Made by a program: the position numbers and the translations under genes. Under the pieces are notes generated by a model. It was not told the origin of the DNA. It did no database searches and was given only the letters and a program-made list of their open reading frames with translations. This document shows, piece after piece, positions 30,302 to 39,196 of a stretch of DNA of 64,000 nucleotides (position 1 is the stretch's first letter; each line of letters starts with the position of its first letter). Source of the DNA: Thiohalophilus thiocyanatoxydans (lineage in GTDB: Bacteria; Pseudomonadota; Gammaproteobacteria; UBA6429; Thiohalophilaceae); contig NZ_SOQX01000001.1 in the NCBI RefSeq assembly GCF_004366735.1, positions 496,001 to 560,000 of the forward strand, given 5' to 3'.

Positions 30302-30931
30302 TCAGTCTGATGACGTGAGTTCACGATAACGCTTCAGCCTGGTTTTATACTGTTCGTTTAATCGTTCCAGTTCCTGTTGTTTGTTGGCGATGAACCTCTC
30401 GTTATTGGCAATCTGACGCTTGAGCTGTTCCATTTTTTCCAGGAGATTGTCAGGCAAGGGCTCACCACGGCGTTCCAGATTAGCCGCCCGCTTTTTCAAT
30501 GCCTTCAGGTTTTCCTGATGAGCCTGGTTACTGGAGCGGGTAATTTCAACCTGCCCCTCAATGGACTCGCGCTTATCCTGATGATAGAGCTTCAGATCGC
30601 GCTCGGTGGTAAAGGTGCTTAACAGAATGTGGTCCTGCCGGCGTTTTTCCTTCTTTTGTTGCGCTTCCGACTCACGCTGTTTACTGGCACGCTTTTCCTG
30701 TTCAAGTTGCGCGGGGGTCCTGGCCGGTTCCTCGATATCGATAACCACGCCATGCCGGTTGAGGATTTCGATACGTTGCTGGGAATATTCGGGCGGGACA
30801 CTCTCGCCGCACTCCCGAATACCGTCTTCATTGGTCCAGCATTTGTAGGCTTCCGCCAATGTCGCGGGCGCAAAAGCACCGAGCAGGCCCAGCAGACAAA
30901 GACGCGTCACCAGTCGGGATTCGGATAGCAT
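30302..30931 (-). CDS. Secreted coiled-coil protein with DUF4124-like N-terminus
   Basis: A 209-residue protein with a signal peptide (about 1-26, ending TLAEA). The mature start YKCWTNEDGIRECGESVPPE resembles the DUF4124 domain, with a cysteine pair likely to form a disulfide. The rest is highly charged helix (about 75-205) with heptad-like spacing, probably a long coiled coil in the periplasm. Function unknown. It is convergent with slmA, only 13 bases away. Confidence 0.82.
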   Translation of the reverse strand: MLSESRLVTRLCLLGLLGAFAPATLAEAYKCWTNEDGIRECGESVPPEYSQQRIEILNRHGVVIDIEEPARTPAQLEQEKRASKQRESEAQQKKEKRRQDHILLSTFTTERDLKLYHQDKRESIEGQVEITRSSNQAHQENLKALKKRAANLERRGEPLPDNLLEKMEQLKRQIANNERFIANKQQELERLNEQYKTRLKRYRELTSSD

Positions 30932-30980
30932 TTAAAGGGTTCCCAAGTTTCGAATCACAATTGTAGGCAATGTGACACAC

Positions 30981-31730
30981 ATGTTGGAGTATATCCTGTT
31001 ATTTGTTGTGGCCCTGGTGGCCAATGCGTTTTCCGCCTTTGCCGGCGGGGGCGCCGGGCTGCTGCAATTGCCCGCGTTGATTTTCCTCGGCCTGCCCTTT
31101 AGCGTGGCGCTGGCGACCCACAAGCTGGCCAGCGTTGCCTTGGGTATCGGCGCCTCGGCCCGCCACTTTAGGGAAAGGAATCTCGACTGGCAATTTGCGC
31201 TGTTGATGTTGTTGGCCGGCGTGCCGGGCGTGGTCCTGGGTGCCGGAGTGATTCTCAGTGTGCCGGACCGCTGGGCGGAACTGGCGCTGGGGTTGTTGAC
31301 CATGGGGCTGGGCGTCTACTCCTGGGCCAGTCCGGGGCTCGGGCAGGTCGATACGCGGACGCACCGCGACCGGGCCGGCTGGGTAATCGGTGGCAGCGTA
31401 CTGTTTGGCATCGGCATTCTCAACGGTTCGCTGACCTCCGGCACCGGTTTGTTCGTCACCCTGTGGCTGGTGCGCTGGTTCGGCCTCGACTACAAACGTG
31501 CCGTCGCCCATACCCTGGTGATGGTCGGCCTGTTCTGGAACAGCAGCGGGGCCCTGACCCTGGGATTGCTCGGCTCGATCAAATGGGACTGGGTGCCGGT
31601 ACTGCTGCTCGGCTCGTTACTGGGCGGCTACCTCGGCGCCCACTATTCGATCATCAAGGGCAACCGGGCGATCAAACGAGTGTTTGAAATCGTGACGGTT
31701 CTGGTGGGTCTGAAGCTGATCATCGGATAA
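30981..31730 (+). CDS. TSUP family (TauE/SafE) permease
   Basis: A membrane protein of about 249 residues with roughly eight helices in the two-fold repeat of this family (AGGGAGLLQLPALIFLGLPF, then GILNGSLTSGTGLFVT). TSUP proteins move sulfite, sulfoacetate or other small organosulfur anions; the substrate is not evident. The start could be ATG 30981 or a GTG at 30972. It is divergent from the coiled-coil gene. Confidence 0.85.
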   Translation: MLEYILLFVVALVANAFSAFAGGGAGLLQLPALIFLGLPFSVALATHKLASVALGIGASARHFRERNLDWQFALLMLLAGVPGVVLGAGVILSVPDRWAELALGLLTMGLGVYSWASPGLGQVDTRTHRDRAGWVIGGSVLFGIGILNGSLTSGTGLFVTLWLVRWFGLDYKRAVAHTLVMVGLFWNSSGALTLGLLGSIKWDWVPVLLLGSLLGGYLGAHYSIIKGNRAIKRVFEIVTVLVGLKLIIG

Positions 31731-31734
31731 AAGA

Positions 31735-31764
31735 TTTAACCACGAAGACACGAAGACACGAAGG
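31735..31764 (+). repeat. CACGAAGA tandem repeat behind the TSUP gene
   Basis: Three CACGAAG units after TTTAAC, starting five bases past the stop codon. This single arm has no clear partner within the gap. Confidence 0.85.
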
Positions 31765-31834
31765 TAACAAGAAAAGATAATTTTGATATTGAATTGACGG
31801 GGAAAGTTGGTTTGTGATTATGTCTTTTTGTGTC

Positions 31835-31977
31835 CTAAATACATGTTCCGAATACCAGTCTAGGGAGATTGCTTCGTCACGTTGTTTCTCGCAATGACCC
31901 CAGTATTTTCAGTCATTGCGAGCCAGGCGAAGCAATCTTTTGAACCTGGTGTTCTGGTGTTCGGAACATTTATTTAG
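31835..31977. mobile_element. MITE-like palindromic element of 143 bases
   Basis: The ends 31835-31858 and 31954-31977 are reverse complements at 22 of 24 positions (CTAAATACATGTTCCGAA versus CTAAATAAATGTTCCGAA, then ACCAG). A second inner inverted pair is AGATTGCTTCG with CGAAGCAATCT and CTCGCAATGAC with GTCATTGCGAG, a word pair seen as a dispersed repeat in many bacteria. There is no coding capacity. The element lies between convergent genes. Confidence 0.62.
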
Positions 31978-31989
31978 AGTCCTGGTGGT

Positions 31990-32775
31990 TTAGAAATCGC
32001 GAATATCGATATCGTAGTCGATGGTCAGTGGGGCGTGGTCGGAGAACCATTTGTTTTTATACACCGAGGCTTTTTTAACAGTACCCTTCAGGCCCGGGGT
32101 GATGATCTGGTAGTCGATGCGCCAGCCGACGTTGTTTTCGCGGGCGTTGCCGCGGTTGGACCACCAGGTATACTGGTCGGGCTTCTGGTTGACTTCGCGA
32201 AAGGCGTCGATGAAACCGATGTTGTCGAACAGGTTGTCCAGCCAGGCGCGCTCGACCGGGGTGACGCCGGAGGTTTTCTGGTTGGACTTCCAGTTCTTGA
32301 TGTCGATCTCCTTGTGTATCGTATTGAAGTCGCCGCAGATAATGTAATCGCGGCGTCGGCGGCGCATGGCCTTGAGGTCCTCGGCGAAGCGGTCCATGAA
32401 GATCAGCTTGTTGTTGTGGCGCTCCTCGCTGGAGGCGCCGGAGGGCAGGTAGAGCGAGGCGACGGTGAGCTTGCCGATCTCGATCTCGATCCAGCGCCCC
32501 TCGCTGTCGACATGATCCCAGCCCAGGCCGATGGAGACCTTGTCGGGCTGATGGCGGCTCATGATCGCCACACCGCTGTAGCCCTTTTTCTGAGCGTCGA
32601 AATAATAGGTGTGATAGCCCCGGGGATAGAAAATCTCACTGTCCAGCTGGTGCTCCTGCGCCTTGGTCTCCTGGATGCAGATTACGTCGGCTTTCTGGCG
32701 TTTCATCCACTCGAAAAACCCCTTGCGCTGGGCGGCGCGAATGCCGTTGAGGTTGGCGGTAATCACTCTGAACAT
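31990..32775 (-). CDS. xthA: Exodeoxyribonuclease III
   Basis: An AP endonuclease and 3'-5' exonuclease of base-excision repair. The chain opens MFRVITANLNGIRAA and has the metal-binding IQETKAQ, CGDFN and the closing SDHAPLTIDYD. The ATG at 32775 is preferred to the GTG just before it. It is divergent from pyrE, as in Pseudomonas where the neighbour of pyrE is Crc, a catalytically altered relative. This copy keeps the catalytic D-N and D-H residues, so I call it the enzyme. Confidence 0.94.
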   Translation of the reverse strand: MFRVITANLNGIRAAQRKGFFEWMKRQKADVICIQETKAQEHQLDSEIFYPRGYHTYYFDAQKKGYSGVAIMSRHQPDKVSIGLGWDHVDSEGRWIEIEIGKLTVASLYLPSGASSEERHNNKLIFMDRFAEDLKAMRRRRRDYIICGDFNTIHKEIDIKNWKSNQKTSGVTPVERAWLDNLFDNIGFIDAFREVNQKPDQYTWWSNRGNARENNVGWRIDYQIITPGLKGTVKKASVYKNKWFSDHAPLTIDYDIDIRDF

Positions 32776-32859
32776 CACACTTATCCGGTTACGACCAAAG
32801 GTGTATGATACACAACCTGAACCCCGAAATCCCCAGCCCTACAATCCGGAATTTATCGC

Positions 32860-33507
32860 ATGCGTGACTATCAACAGGAATTTATCGAGTTCGCCCTGCA
32901 GCGCGAGGTGCTGCGTTTTGGTGAATTTACGCTCAAGTCGGGGCGGGTCAGTCCCTATTTTTTCAACGCCGGGCTGTTTAACAGCGGCAGGGCACTGGCG
33001 CGGCTCGGGCGCTATTACGCGCAGACCATTGTTGACTCCGGCGTGCAGTTCGACGTGCTGTTCGGCCCCGCCTACAAGGGTATTCCGCTGGCCGCCGCCA
33101 CCGCCGTGGCGCTGGCCGAGCAGCACGATCGGGATGTGCCCTATGCCTTCAACCGCAAGGAGGCCAAGGCCCACGGCGAGGGCGGCGACATCGTCGGCGC
33201 GCCGCTGCAGGGGAAGGTGCTGATCATCGATGATGTGATCACCGCCGGTACCGCCATCGGCGAGGCGATGGCCATCATCGAGGCCAACGGCGCCAGCCCG
33301 GCCGGGGTGGTGATCGCGCTGGATCGTCAGGAGAAAGGCAAGGGCGACCTGTCCGCCATCCAGGAAGTGGAGAACAACTACCACATCCCGGTACACAGCA
33401 TCATCCAGCTCGAGCTTTTAATCGAATACCTGTCAAAGCAAACGGGGATGGAAGACAAACTCGAGGCCGTCAAGGCCTACCGTAACCAGTACGGTATCGG
33501 GGAATAG
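32860..33507 (+). CDS. pyrE: Orotate phosphoribosyltransferase
   Basis: Joins orotate to PRPP to make OMP. A 215-residue protein with [36 protein letters not shown] (the mobile catalytic loop) and the PRPP motif [13 protein letters not shown]. Other pyrimidine genes (pyrRBC', pyrK) are at 51-55 kb. It ends 16 bases before an inverted CACGAAG repeat that probably serves as the end of transcription. Confidence 0.97.
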   Translation: MRDYQQEFIEFALQREVLRFGEFTLKSGRVSPYFFNAGLFNSGRALARLGRYYAQTIVDSGVQFDVLFGPAYKGIPLAAATAVALAEQHDRDVPYAFNRKEAKAHGEGGDIVGAPLQGKVLIIDDVITAGTAIGEAMAIIEANGASPAGVVIALDRQEKGKGDLSAIQEVENNYHIPVHSIIQLELLIEYLSKQTGMEDKLEAVKAYRNQYGIGE

Positions 33508-33523
33508 TGGTAAAAAAATCTTT

Positions 33524-33608
33524 TCACCACGAAGACGCGAAGTCACGAAGTATAATTTCAGGTAAGGCTAAACAGGGCTCCTTCGTGTTCTTCGCGTCTT
33601 CGTGGTTC
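33524..33608. repeat. Inverted CACGAAG repeat between convergent pyrE and lipoprotein genes
   Basis: The left arm 33524-33551 (TCACCACGAAGACGCGAAG, then TCACGAAG) and the right arm 33580-33608 are reverse complements with small differences and a 28-base loop. No separate terminator is visible for either gene, so the hairpin could do that job. Confidence 0.9.
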
Positions 33609-33614
33609 AAATTT

Positions 33615-34283
33615 TTATTCATTGAAGTTGGGCATGTCCTGCTGCATCCACTTTCGGAATGCCTCACGTTCTTTCTCATCCGCCATCAGCCACCAGAACT
33701 TGAGCCGTTTGACGGCGTCTTCATTGGCGGCCTGGTCGGCGGAGGGAAGCGAGCCGTCGGCCGGCGCGGGTGTTGCGGTGGGCGCGTCGCGGACCACCGG
33801 TTCGGCGTTGGTCAATCCTGAGGGGTATTCCTCCGAGGCGGTGGCGGCGATGCGAGTGCCGCTGCCGGTTTCCACCAGCGTGGCCTGAAAGTCGTTGGCC
33901 AGACTGAAAGCCTCATCTTCATCACCGGGTTCAGCGTAGCGCAATTCATACACCCGGCCGGCGCTGAACTCGGCCCGGATATCGGTCGGGCTGGACTTGA
34001 CCAGCATGCCGTCGCTGCCTGATCCCCAGTAGAGTTCATATTTGAGGGTCAGGGTATGCCGGCCGGGAGGCAGGTGCAGCTCATAAAAGCCTTCGTCCTG
34101 GGAGGGTGCGCTGATCTTGCTGTCGTCGATGGCCGTGACGGTGATCGGGCCGGGCACCTTGACCCGCGCGATTTCGCCCGGGGATTTCTCCGGGCCGCTA
34201 TAAAACTTGACCGGGCCGGATGGCGCGCAGGCGCTCAGTAACAGGGAGGCCAGTCCCAGGGATAACAGTGTTCGCCAGTTCAT
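33615..34283 (-). CDS. Hypothetical outer-membrane or periplasmic lipoprotein
   Basis: A 222-residue lipoprotein (signal MNWRTLLSLGLASLLLSAC, lipobox LSAC). The body to about residue 140 looks beta-rich, with a segment LHLPPGRHTLTLKYELYW resembling PEGA-like surface domains; a proline/alanine-rich linker and a charged helix end the chain. The ATG at 34283 has GAGGAAC upstream, whereas the frame stays open another 53 codons without family support. I do not recognise it. Confidence 0.8.
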   Translation of the reverse strand: MNWRTLLSLGLASLLLSACAPSGPVKFYSGPEKSPGEIARVKVPGPITVTAIDDSKISAPSQDEGFYELHLPPGRHTLTLKYELYWGSGSDGMLVKSSPTDIRAEFSAGRVYELRYAEPGDEDEAFSLANDFQATLVETGSGTRIAATASEEYPSGLTNAEPVVRDAPTATPAPADGSLPSADQAANEDAVKRLKFWWLMADEKEREAFRKWMQQDMPNFNE

Positions 34284-34527
34284 GAAGTTCCTCATCCGGT
34301 TGTATCCAGGCCGTAGCGTGAAGCGTCGGCTCACGGCCCCGCATATGCTAGCGGCCAATTCTGACAGAATTACGACAGCGCAGGTAGGCCGGGCCGGCAG
34401 TTTCGGCTCCCGGAATGACCCGGCCGGACAACAATGTGTCACTTGCCCGGGCGGCTTTTACCTTGCACGGGCCGATCATGCTAGAGTAACCGCGTCTGAT
34501 TCTGGCCACCACAAGACGGAATACGAT

Positions 34528-36072
34528 TTGTCTCTACCTTCCCTGGCGAACTGGCGCAACGCAGTTGAGGTCTATCGAAAACCTCAGGCGATTGCCATGT
34601 TGTTTCTCGGCTTCTCCGCCGGGTTGCCGCTGCTACTGATTTTCTCGTCGCTTTCGTTGTGGTTGCGCGAGGCCGGGGTGGAGCGCGGTGCGGTTACCTA
34701 CTTCAGCTGGGCGGCGCTGGCCTATTCGTTCAAGTTTGTCTGGGCGCCGTTGATCGATACATTGCCGTTACCCGGCCTGTATACGTTGCTCGGGCGACGA
34801 CGCAGCTGGTTGCTGGTCGCGCAGCTGCTGATCATGACCTCGATTATCATGATGGGCATGACCGATCCGATCGATAATTTGCCGATGATGGCGCTGGCCA
34901 CGGTGCTGCTGGGTTTATCGGCGGCCAGTCAGGATATCGTGATCGACGCCTATCGCATCGAGTCGGCCGGCGACAAGCTGCAGGCGGCACTGGCGGCCAT
35001 GTATATCGCCGGTTACCGGGTCGGCATGCTCGCCTCCGGTGCCGGGGCGCTGTATCTGGCCACCTGGTTCGGCAGTGATCAGACATACAGTTACCAGGCC
35101 TGGCGCCTGACCTATCTGTGTATGGCCATGCTGATGATGATCGGCGTGATGACGACTTTGCTAATCAAGGAGCCGGCACCCAATCAGCAGCGCGAGCCCT
35201 ATTTACACAGCAATTTTGATTATTTGCGCTTTGTGCTGTTGTTCATAACGGTTACCGGCGTGTTTATTCTGGCGTTTTTGCAGCTGGGTGTTGCCGATGC
35301 AGTGAAGTCGTCGCTGCGTGAAGGGCTGGGCTTTAATGGCGTACTGGCCGCCTTTTTCGGACAGACCGTGCAGATTGTCGTCGCTGTCGCGCTGTCGTCG
35401 ATTACCGCACGTGGACTGATCCTGGTTCACGCAGTCAACCGCGAGATGGTTCGCTCGACCTATGTGGATCCCGTCGTCGATTTCTTCCGCCGCTATGCGA
35501 AGCTGGCGCTGTGGATTCTGTTACTGGTCGGGTTTTATCGCATTTCGGATATCGTGCTCGGGGTGATCTCCAATGTCTTCTATTTTGATATGGGCTATAC
35601 CAAGGAGCAGATCGCCTCTATCAACAAGGTGCTGGGGCTGGTCATGGCGCTGCTCGGCGGGTTTATTGGCGGTTTGCTGACCACCCGTTTTGGCATCATG
35701 CGTATGTTGTTGACCGGCGCGATCCTGGCGGCTGCCACCAACCTGCTGTTCATGTTACTGGCGACCCTGGAGCCGAACGTGCCGATGCTGGCGCTGGTGA
35801 TTGCGGCCGACAACCTGTGCGCCGGACTGGCCAGTGCGGCGTTTATCGCCTATCTCTCCAGTCTGACCAGTATCTCGTTTACCGCCGTGCAGTACGCGAT
35901 CTTCAGTTCGCTGATGACTCTGTTCCCCAAGGTGCTGGGTGGTTACTCCGGCGGTATGGTGGAGAGCCTGGGGTATCCCGGTTTCTTCCTGCTCACCGCG
36001 CTGCTCGGGGTGCCGGTGATCGGGTTGATTCTGTATCTGATGCGTCGGGAAGCGACGCGGGTGGATGGCTAG
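34528..36072 (+). CDS. AmpG-like MFS permease
   Basis: A 514-residue permease with 12-14 membrane helices. The opening VYRKPQAIAMLFLGFSAGLP and the segment AASQDIVIDAYRIE are the AmpG signature; AmpG imports anhydro-muropeptides from cell-wall turnover for recycling. I place the start at TTG 34528 because it lies just ahead of the conserved N-terminus and has AGACGGA upstream; no in-frame ATG lies in the right place. It ends 3 bases before the next gene, so the two form an operon. Confidence 0.87.
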   Translation: MSLPSLANWRNAVEVYRKPQAIAMLFLGFSAGLPLLLIFSSLSLWLREAGVERGAVTYFSWAALAYSFKFVWAPLIDTLPLPGLYTLLGRRRSWLLVAQLLIMTSIIMMGMTDPIDNLPMMALATVLLGLSAASQDIVIDAYRIESAGDKLQAALAAMYIAGYRVGMLASGAGALYLATWFGSDQTYSYQAWRLTYLCMAMLMMIGVMTTLLIKEPAPNQQREPYLHSNFDYLRFVLLFITVTGVFILAFLQLGVADAVKSSLREGLGFNGVLAAFFGQTVQIVVAVALSSITARGLILVHAVNREMVRSTYVDPVVDFFRRYAKLALWILLLVGFYRISDIVLGVISNVFYFDMGYTKEQIASINKVLGLVMALLGGFIGGLLTTRFGIMRMLLTGAILAAATNLLFMLLATLEPNVPMLALVIAADNLCAGLASAAFIAYLSSLTSISFTAVQYAIFSSLMTLFPKVLGGYSGGMVESLGYPGFFLLTALLGVPVIGLILYLMRREATRVDG

Positions 36073-36075
36073 TTC

Positions 36076-36765
36076 ATGAGCGTGGAATTCTCCTTGCTGG
36101 CGGCGTTTCTGGTCGGCCTGATGGGCGGGGTGCACTGTATCGGTATGTGCGGGGGCATCGTCGGCGCGCTGACGTTTGGTTTGCCGCAACCGCAGTCGCG
36201 AGCCCGCCTGTTCGGTTTTCAACTGAGCTACAACGTTGGGCGCATCGCCAGTTACACCCTGGGTGGTGTGCTGCTGGGCGGGCTCAGCGGCCTGGCCGAC
36301 AACCTGCTGGTCATTCATCAGTACCAGAGCATCCTGCAGGTGATCGCCGGGCTGTTCATGCTGGCGATGGGTCTGTATATCACCGGCTGGTGGACGGGGC
36401 TGCGGCATATCGAAAGCGGCGGACGGCTGCTGTGGCGCCATATCGAGCCGCTGGGCCGGCGTCTGATGCCGGTGACCCGGCCGGGGCAGGCGCTGCTGCT
36501 GGGGATGTTGTGGGGCTGGCTGCCCTGCGGGCTGGTCTACAGCGTGCTGATCTGGTCCATCTCCACCGGCAGCGCGCTGGAAGGCGGCCTGCTGATGTTG
36601 AGTTTTGGCCTGGGTACGCTGCCCAATCTGTTGCTGATGGGAATGTTCGCCGCGGCGTTGCAGAAGTTTGTCCGCTATCCGCTGGTCCGCTATGGCGCCG
36701 GCGGGCTGGTCATGCTGTTCGGTGTGGTTACCCTGTATCTGGCCTGGCAGCCGCTGCCCGCCTGA
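36076..36765 (+). CDS. SafE/UreH-like membrane protein, probable metal permease
   Basis: A 229-residue, six-helix protein of the DsbD-like SafE/UreH type. Helix 1 carries GGVHCIGMCGGIVG, the cysteine-histidine motif of this family, and helix 4 WGWLPCGLVYS. Relatives next to ccoI and ccoS genes are implicated in copper supply to cbb3 oxidase; here it follows the AmpG-like gene and lies far from the cco genes at 0-0.8 kb. A copper role is inference. Confidence 0.86.
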   Translation: MSVEFSLLAAFLVGLMGGVHCIGMCGGIVGALTFGLPQPQSRARLFGFQLSYNVGRIASYTLGGVLLGGLSGLADNLLVIHQYQSILQVIAGLFMLAMGLYITGWWTGLRHIESGGRLLWRHIEPLGRRLMPVTRPGQALLLGMLWGWLPCGLVYSVLIWSISTGSALEGGLLMLSFGLGTLPNLLLMGMFAAALQKFVRYPLVRYGAGGLVMLFGVVTLYLAWQPLPA

Positions 36766-36814
36766 GGACCTGCCGGGCATTATTGCCGCTGTGTCACGTC
36801 CCTGTGATCGAAAC

Positions 36815-37255
36815 TTATTCGGTAAAGAACTGTTTCTGGAATTCGATCGTGTGGGTTCGACGACTGTCTTCGGGTTTCACGCGAATGGTGAATTTCAGGG
36901 TGTCGCGGTGGGCGACCGGAAAGTCACTGATATAGTATATAGCCTCCCCTTCACGGATTTTTCGGATCTGCAGGGTCTGTTTGTGACCCGTCAACATGCC
37001 GCTGCTGGCGGTCACTTCCGCCTCGACCGGCTGGTTGTCGGAGGTCCGAATGACGGAGACGTTGAGCATTGCCCGGCTTTTACTGCGCTGGATACCGTAT
37101 TCGCTGGCCACATCGGGGTTCAGCGTATCGGTATTTAACGTATTGTAATGAATAGCATAATCGCCAACCCGCTTGGCCTGCTCGGCCATGACCGGCGCCG
37201 CATGGAGGCTGAATACCAGCAGGGCGGTGGTTGACCATTTCAGCAGTGACTTCAT
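36815..37255 (-). CDS. DUF4426 domain protein
   Basis: A 146-residue exported protein (signal about 1-24, ending PVMAEQ). The body matches the DUF4426 pattern: YAIHYNTLNTDTLNPDVA, then SRAMLNVSVI and a beta-rich C-terminus. The ATG at 37255 has GAGGAG 8 bases upstream. It follows metW on the same strand, a conserved arrangement in gammaproteobacteria, but its function is unknown. Confidence 0.87.
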   Translation of the reverse strand: MKSLLKWSTTALLVFSLHAAPVMAEQAKRVGDYAIHYNTLNTDTLNPDVASEYGIQRSKSRAMLNVSVIRTSDNQPVEAEVTASSGMLTGHKQTLQIRKIREGEAIYYISDFPVAHRDTLKFTIRVKPEDSRRTHTIEFQKQFFTE

Positions 37256-37360
37256 GACGCGACTCCTCGTACTGTTGTTATTACAGGTAAATATAGACGA
37301 CAAAATCGCGTTCAACCTGCTTGACAAGGTGGTTTCTTGCGGATTTTGGCTTCGCCGGTC

Positions 37361-37960
37361 TTACTGACGCTGCAGCCGGTAGAGGGCGATCTCACCCATC
37401 AGGTTGGGCAGCAGCCAGGCACTGACACTGGGCTTGTGATCCCGGTCGACCACGATGCGTTGCAGCACGGTGAGGCTCATGTCTTCGCACAACTGTTCGA
37501 AATCCGTGATGGTGCACAGGTGGATATTGGGTGTGTTGTACCAGGTGTTGGGCAATGAAGGGGTAACCGGCATGCGCCCGTGAAACAGCTCCAGGCGGCA
37601 GCGCCAGTGACCGAAGTTGGGGAAGGTGATAATCGCTTCGGCACCGATGCGTAACATTTCATCGATCAGTTTGTCCGGGTAGCGGACCGCCTGCAGGGTT
37701 TCGCTCATAATCACATAGTCGAATGACCCGGATTCGATCTCCGACAGGCCGGCGTCCAGGTCGGTCTGGATGACATTGATGTTGTTCTCGATGGCCTTGA
37801 CGATCTTGTCCTGATCGATTTCCATCCCGTACCCGGTGACCTGACGCTTCTCATGCAAATAGCGTAACAGGGTACCGTCGCCGCAACCCAGATCCAGCAC
37901 GTGGGAGCCGGGACGAATCCAGTCGGCGATCATGCGCAGTTCCGAGCGTAACAGGCTCAT
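37361..37960 (-). CDS. metW: MetW, methyltransferase-fold partner of methionine synthesis
   Basis: A 199-residue protein with a SAM-type motif [13 protein letters not shown] and the MetW-specific [15 protein letters not shown] and [11 protein letters not shown]. MetW is needed for methionine synthesis next to MetX and is thought to activate the acyltransferase. Its start overlaps the metX stop by four bases (ATGA), so the two are translationally coupled. Confidence 0.96.
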   Translation of the reverse strand: MSLLRSELRMIADWIRPGSHVLDLGCGDGTLLRYLHEKRQVTGYGMEIDQDKIVKAIENNINVIQTDLDAGLSEIESGSFDYVIMSETLQAVRYPDKLIDEMLRIGAEAIITFPNFGHWRCRLELFHGRMPVTPSLPNTWYNTPNIHLCTITDFEQLCEDMSLTVLQRIVVDRDHKPSVSAWLLPNLMGEIALYRLQRQ

Positions 37961-39105
37961 TGTGCGCCTCCCTGTGCCACCCGGTTCATGTAGGTTCGCA
38001 ATGCATCCATATAGTCCTGGATCGGCATCAGGAAGGCATCATGGCCGTGATGCGCCGTGATCTCCGAGTAACTGACAGTCTTGCGTCCCTTGACCAGGGC
38101 CTTGACGATCTCCCGCGAGCGTTGCGGTGCGAAGCGCCAGTCGCCGGTGAACGCGGCGACAAAAAATTCCGCTTGGGTATCCTTCAGCGCGGCGGAGAGA
38201 TCATCGTCGTACTCCTTGGCCGGGTCAAAATAATCCAGCACCTTAGTCATCAGCAGATAGGTGTTGGCATCGAACTTCTCGACGAAGGATTTGCCCTGAT
38301 AGCGCAGGTAGCTTTCCACCTGAAATTCGACATCAAAGCCGAAGTTGATCTTGCCCTCGCGCAGCTCGCGGCCGAACTTGGCGCGCATGGAGAGATCCGA
38401 CAAATAAGTGATGTGTCCGAGCATGCGGGCGATCATTAACCCGCGTCGTGGGATGGTGTTGTAATCGTAATAGCGCCCTTCGTGGAAGTCCGGATCGGAC
38501 ATGATGGCCTGGCGGGCGATCTCGTTAAAGCCGATATTCTGCGCCGAGAGCCTGGGCGCGCCGGCAATCACGATGCTGTGGCGCAGGCGGTCCGGGTAGT
38601 CGATGGCCCACTGCAGCGCCTGCATGCCGCCCAGGCTGCCCCCGGCGACCGCGGCCCACTGGTCAATGCCAAGATGATCGGCCAGCAGCGCCTGGCTGTG
38701 GACCCAGTCGCTGACCGTGACAATGGGAAAATCGGGGCCGTAGGCTTTGCCGGTCTCGGGGTTGGTACTCATGGGGCCGGTGGTGCCCTTGCAACCGCCA
38801 AGGTTGTTCGGCGCAACCACGAAAAAGCGGTTGGTATCGATCGGCTTGCCCGGGCCGATGCAGGTATCCCACCAGCCCGGCTTGCGATCCTCCATGCTGT
38901 GATAACCGGCGGCGTGATGGTCGCCGCTCAGGGCATGGCAGATCAGAATCGCGTTGTCTTTTTGTGCATTGAGCTGCCCGTAGGTCTCATACACCATCTC
39001 GAACGCCGGCAGCGCTCGACCACAGTCCAGATCGAGGGGGGTGTCGTGTACCAGCTTTTGCGGGGTAACCAGACCGACGGAATCGGCGGGAATTGTCTCG
39101 GGCAT
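37957..39105 (-). CDS. metX: Homoserine O-succinyltransferase, MetX type
   Basis: An alpha/beta-hydrolase enzyme activating homoserine for methionine synthesis. The nucleophile is in [15 protein letters not shown], with other signatures [24 protein letters not shown] and the C-terminal catalytic histidine HHGHDAFL. MetX enzymes paired with MetW mostly use succinyl-CoA, and I follow that; acetyl transfer is possible. I favour the ATG at 39105 ([11 protein letters not shown]); the frame stays open to 39141. Confidence 0.93.
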   Translation of the reverse strand: MPETIPADSVGLVTPQKLVHDTPLDLDCGRALPAFEMVYETYGQLNAQKDNAILICHALSGDHHAAGYHSMEDRKPGWWDTCIGPGKPIDTNRFFVVAPNNLGGCKGTTGPMSTNPETGKAYGPDFPIVTVSDWVHSQALLADHLGIDQWAAVAGGSLGGMQALQWAIDYPDRLRHSIVIAGAPRLSAQNIGFNEIARQAIMSDPDFHEGRYYDYNTIPRRGLMIARMLGHITYLSDLSMRAKFGRELREGKINFGFDVEFQVESYLRYQGKSFVEKFDANTYLLMTKVLDYFDPAKEYDDDLSAALKDTQAEFFVAAFTGDWRFAPQRSREIVKALVKGRKTVSYSEITAHHGHDAFLMPIQDYMDALRTYMNRVAQGGAQ

Positions 39106-39196
39106 CGGATAAACTGTCTTCGTGACCTGATTGATCAACAAGACAACAAGTCTAAGTGACAGGTCACTCCCGGCGCAAGCGGGACGGCTGCGGGTC

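Noticed and set aside
31735-31977. Insertion sequence between the TSUP gene and xthA
   Set aside because: No transposase frame is present; only short repeats and a palindrome with no coding capacity.
31990-32775. Crc global regulator instead of exonuclease III
   Set aside because: The position next to pyrE fits Crc, but the catalytic motifs IQETK, CGDFN and SDH are intact, whereas Crc has lost nuclease activity.
33524-33608. Possible CRISPR array in the CACGAAG repeats
   Set aside because: Units are only 7-9 bases, without spacers of regular size, and there are no cas genes.
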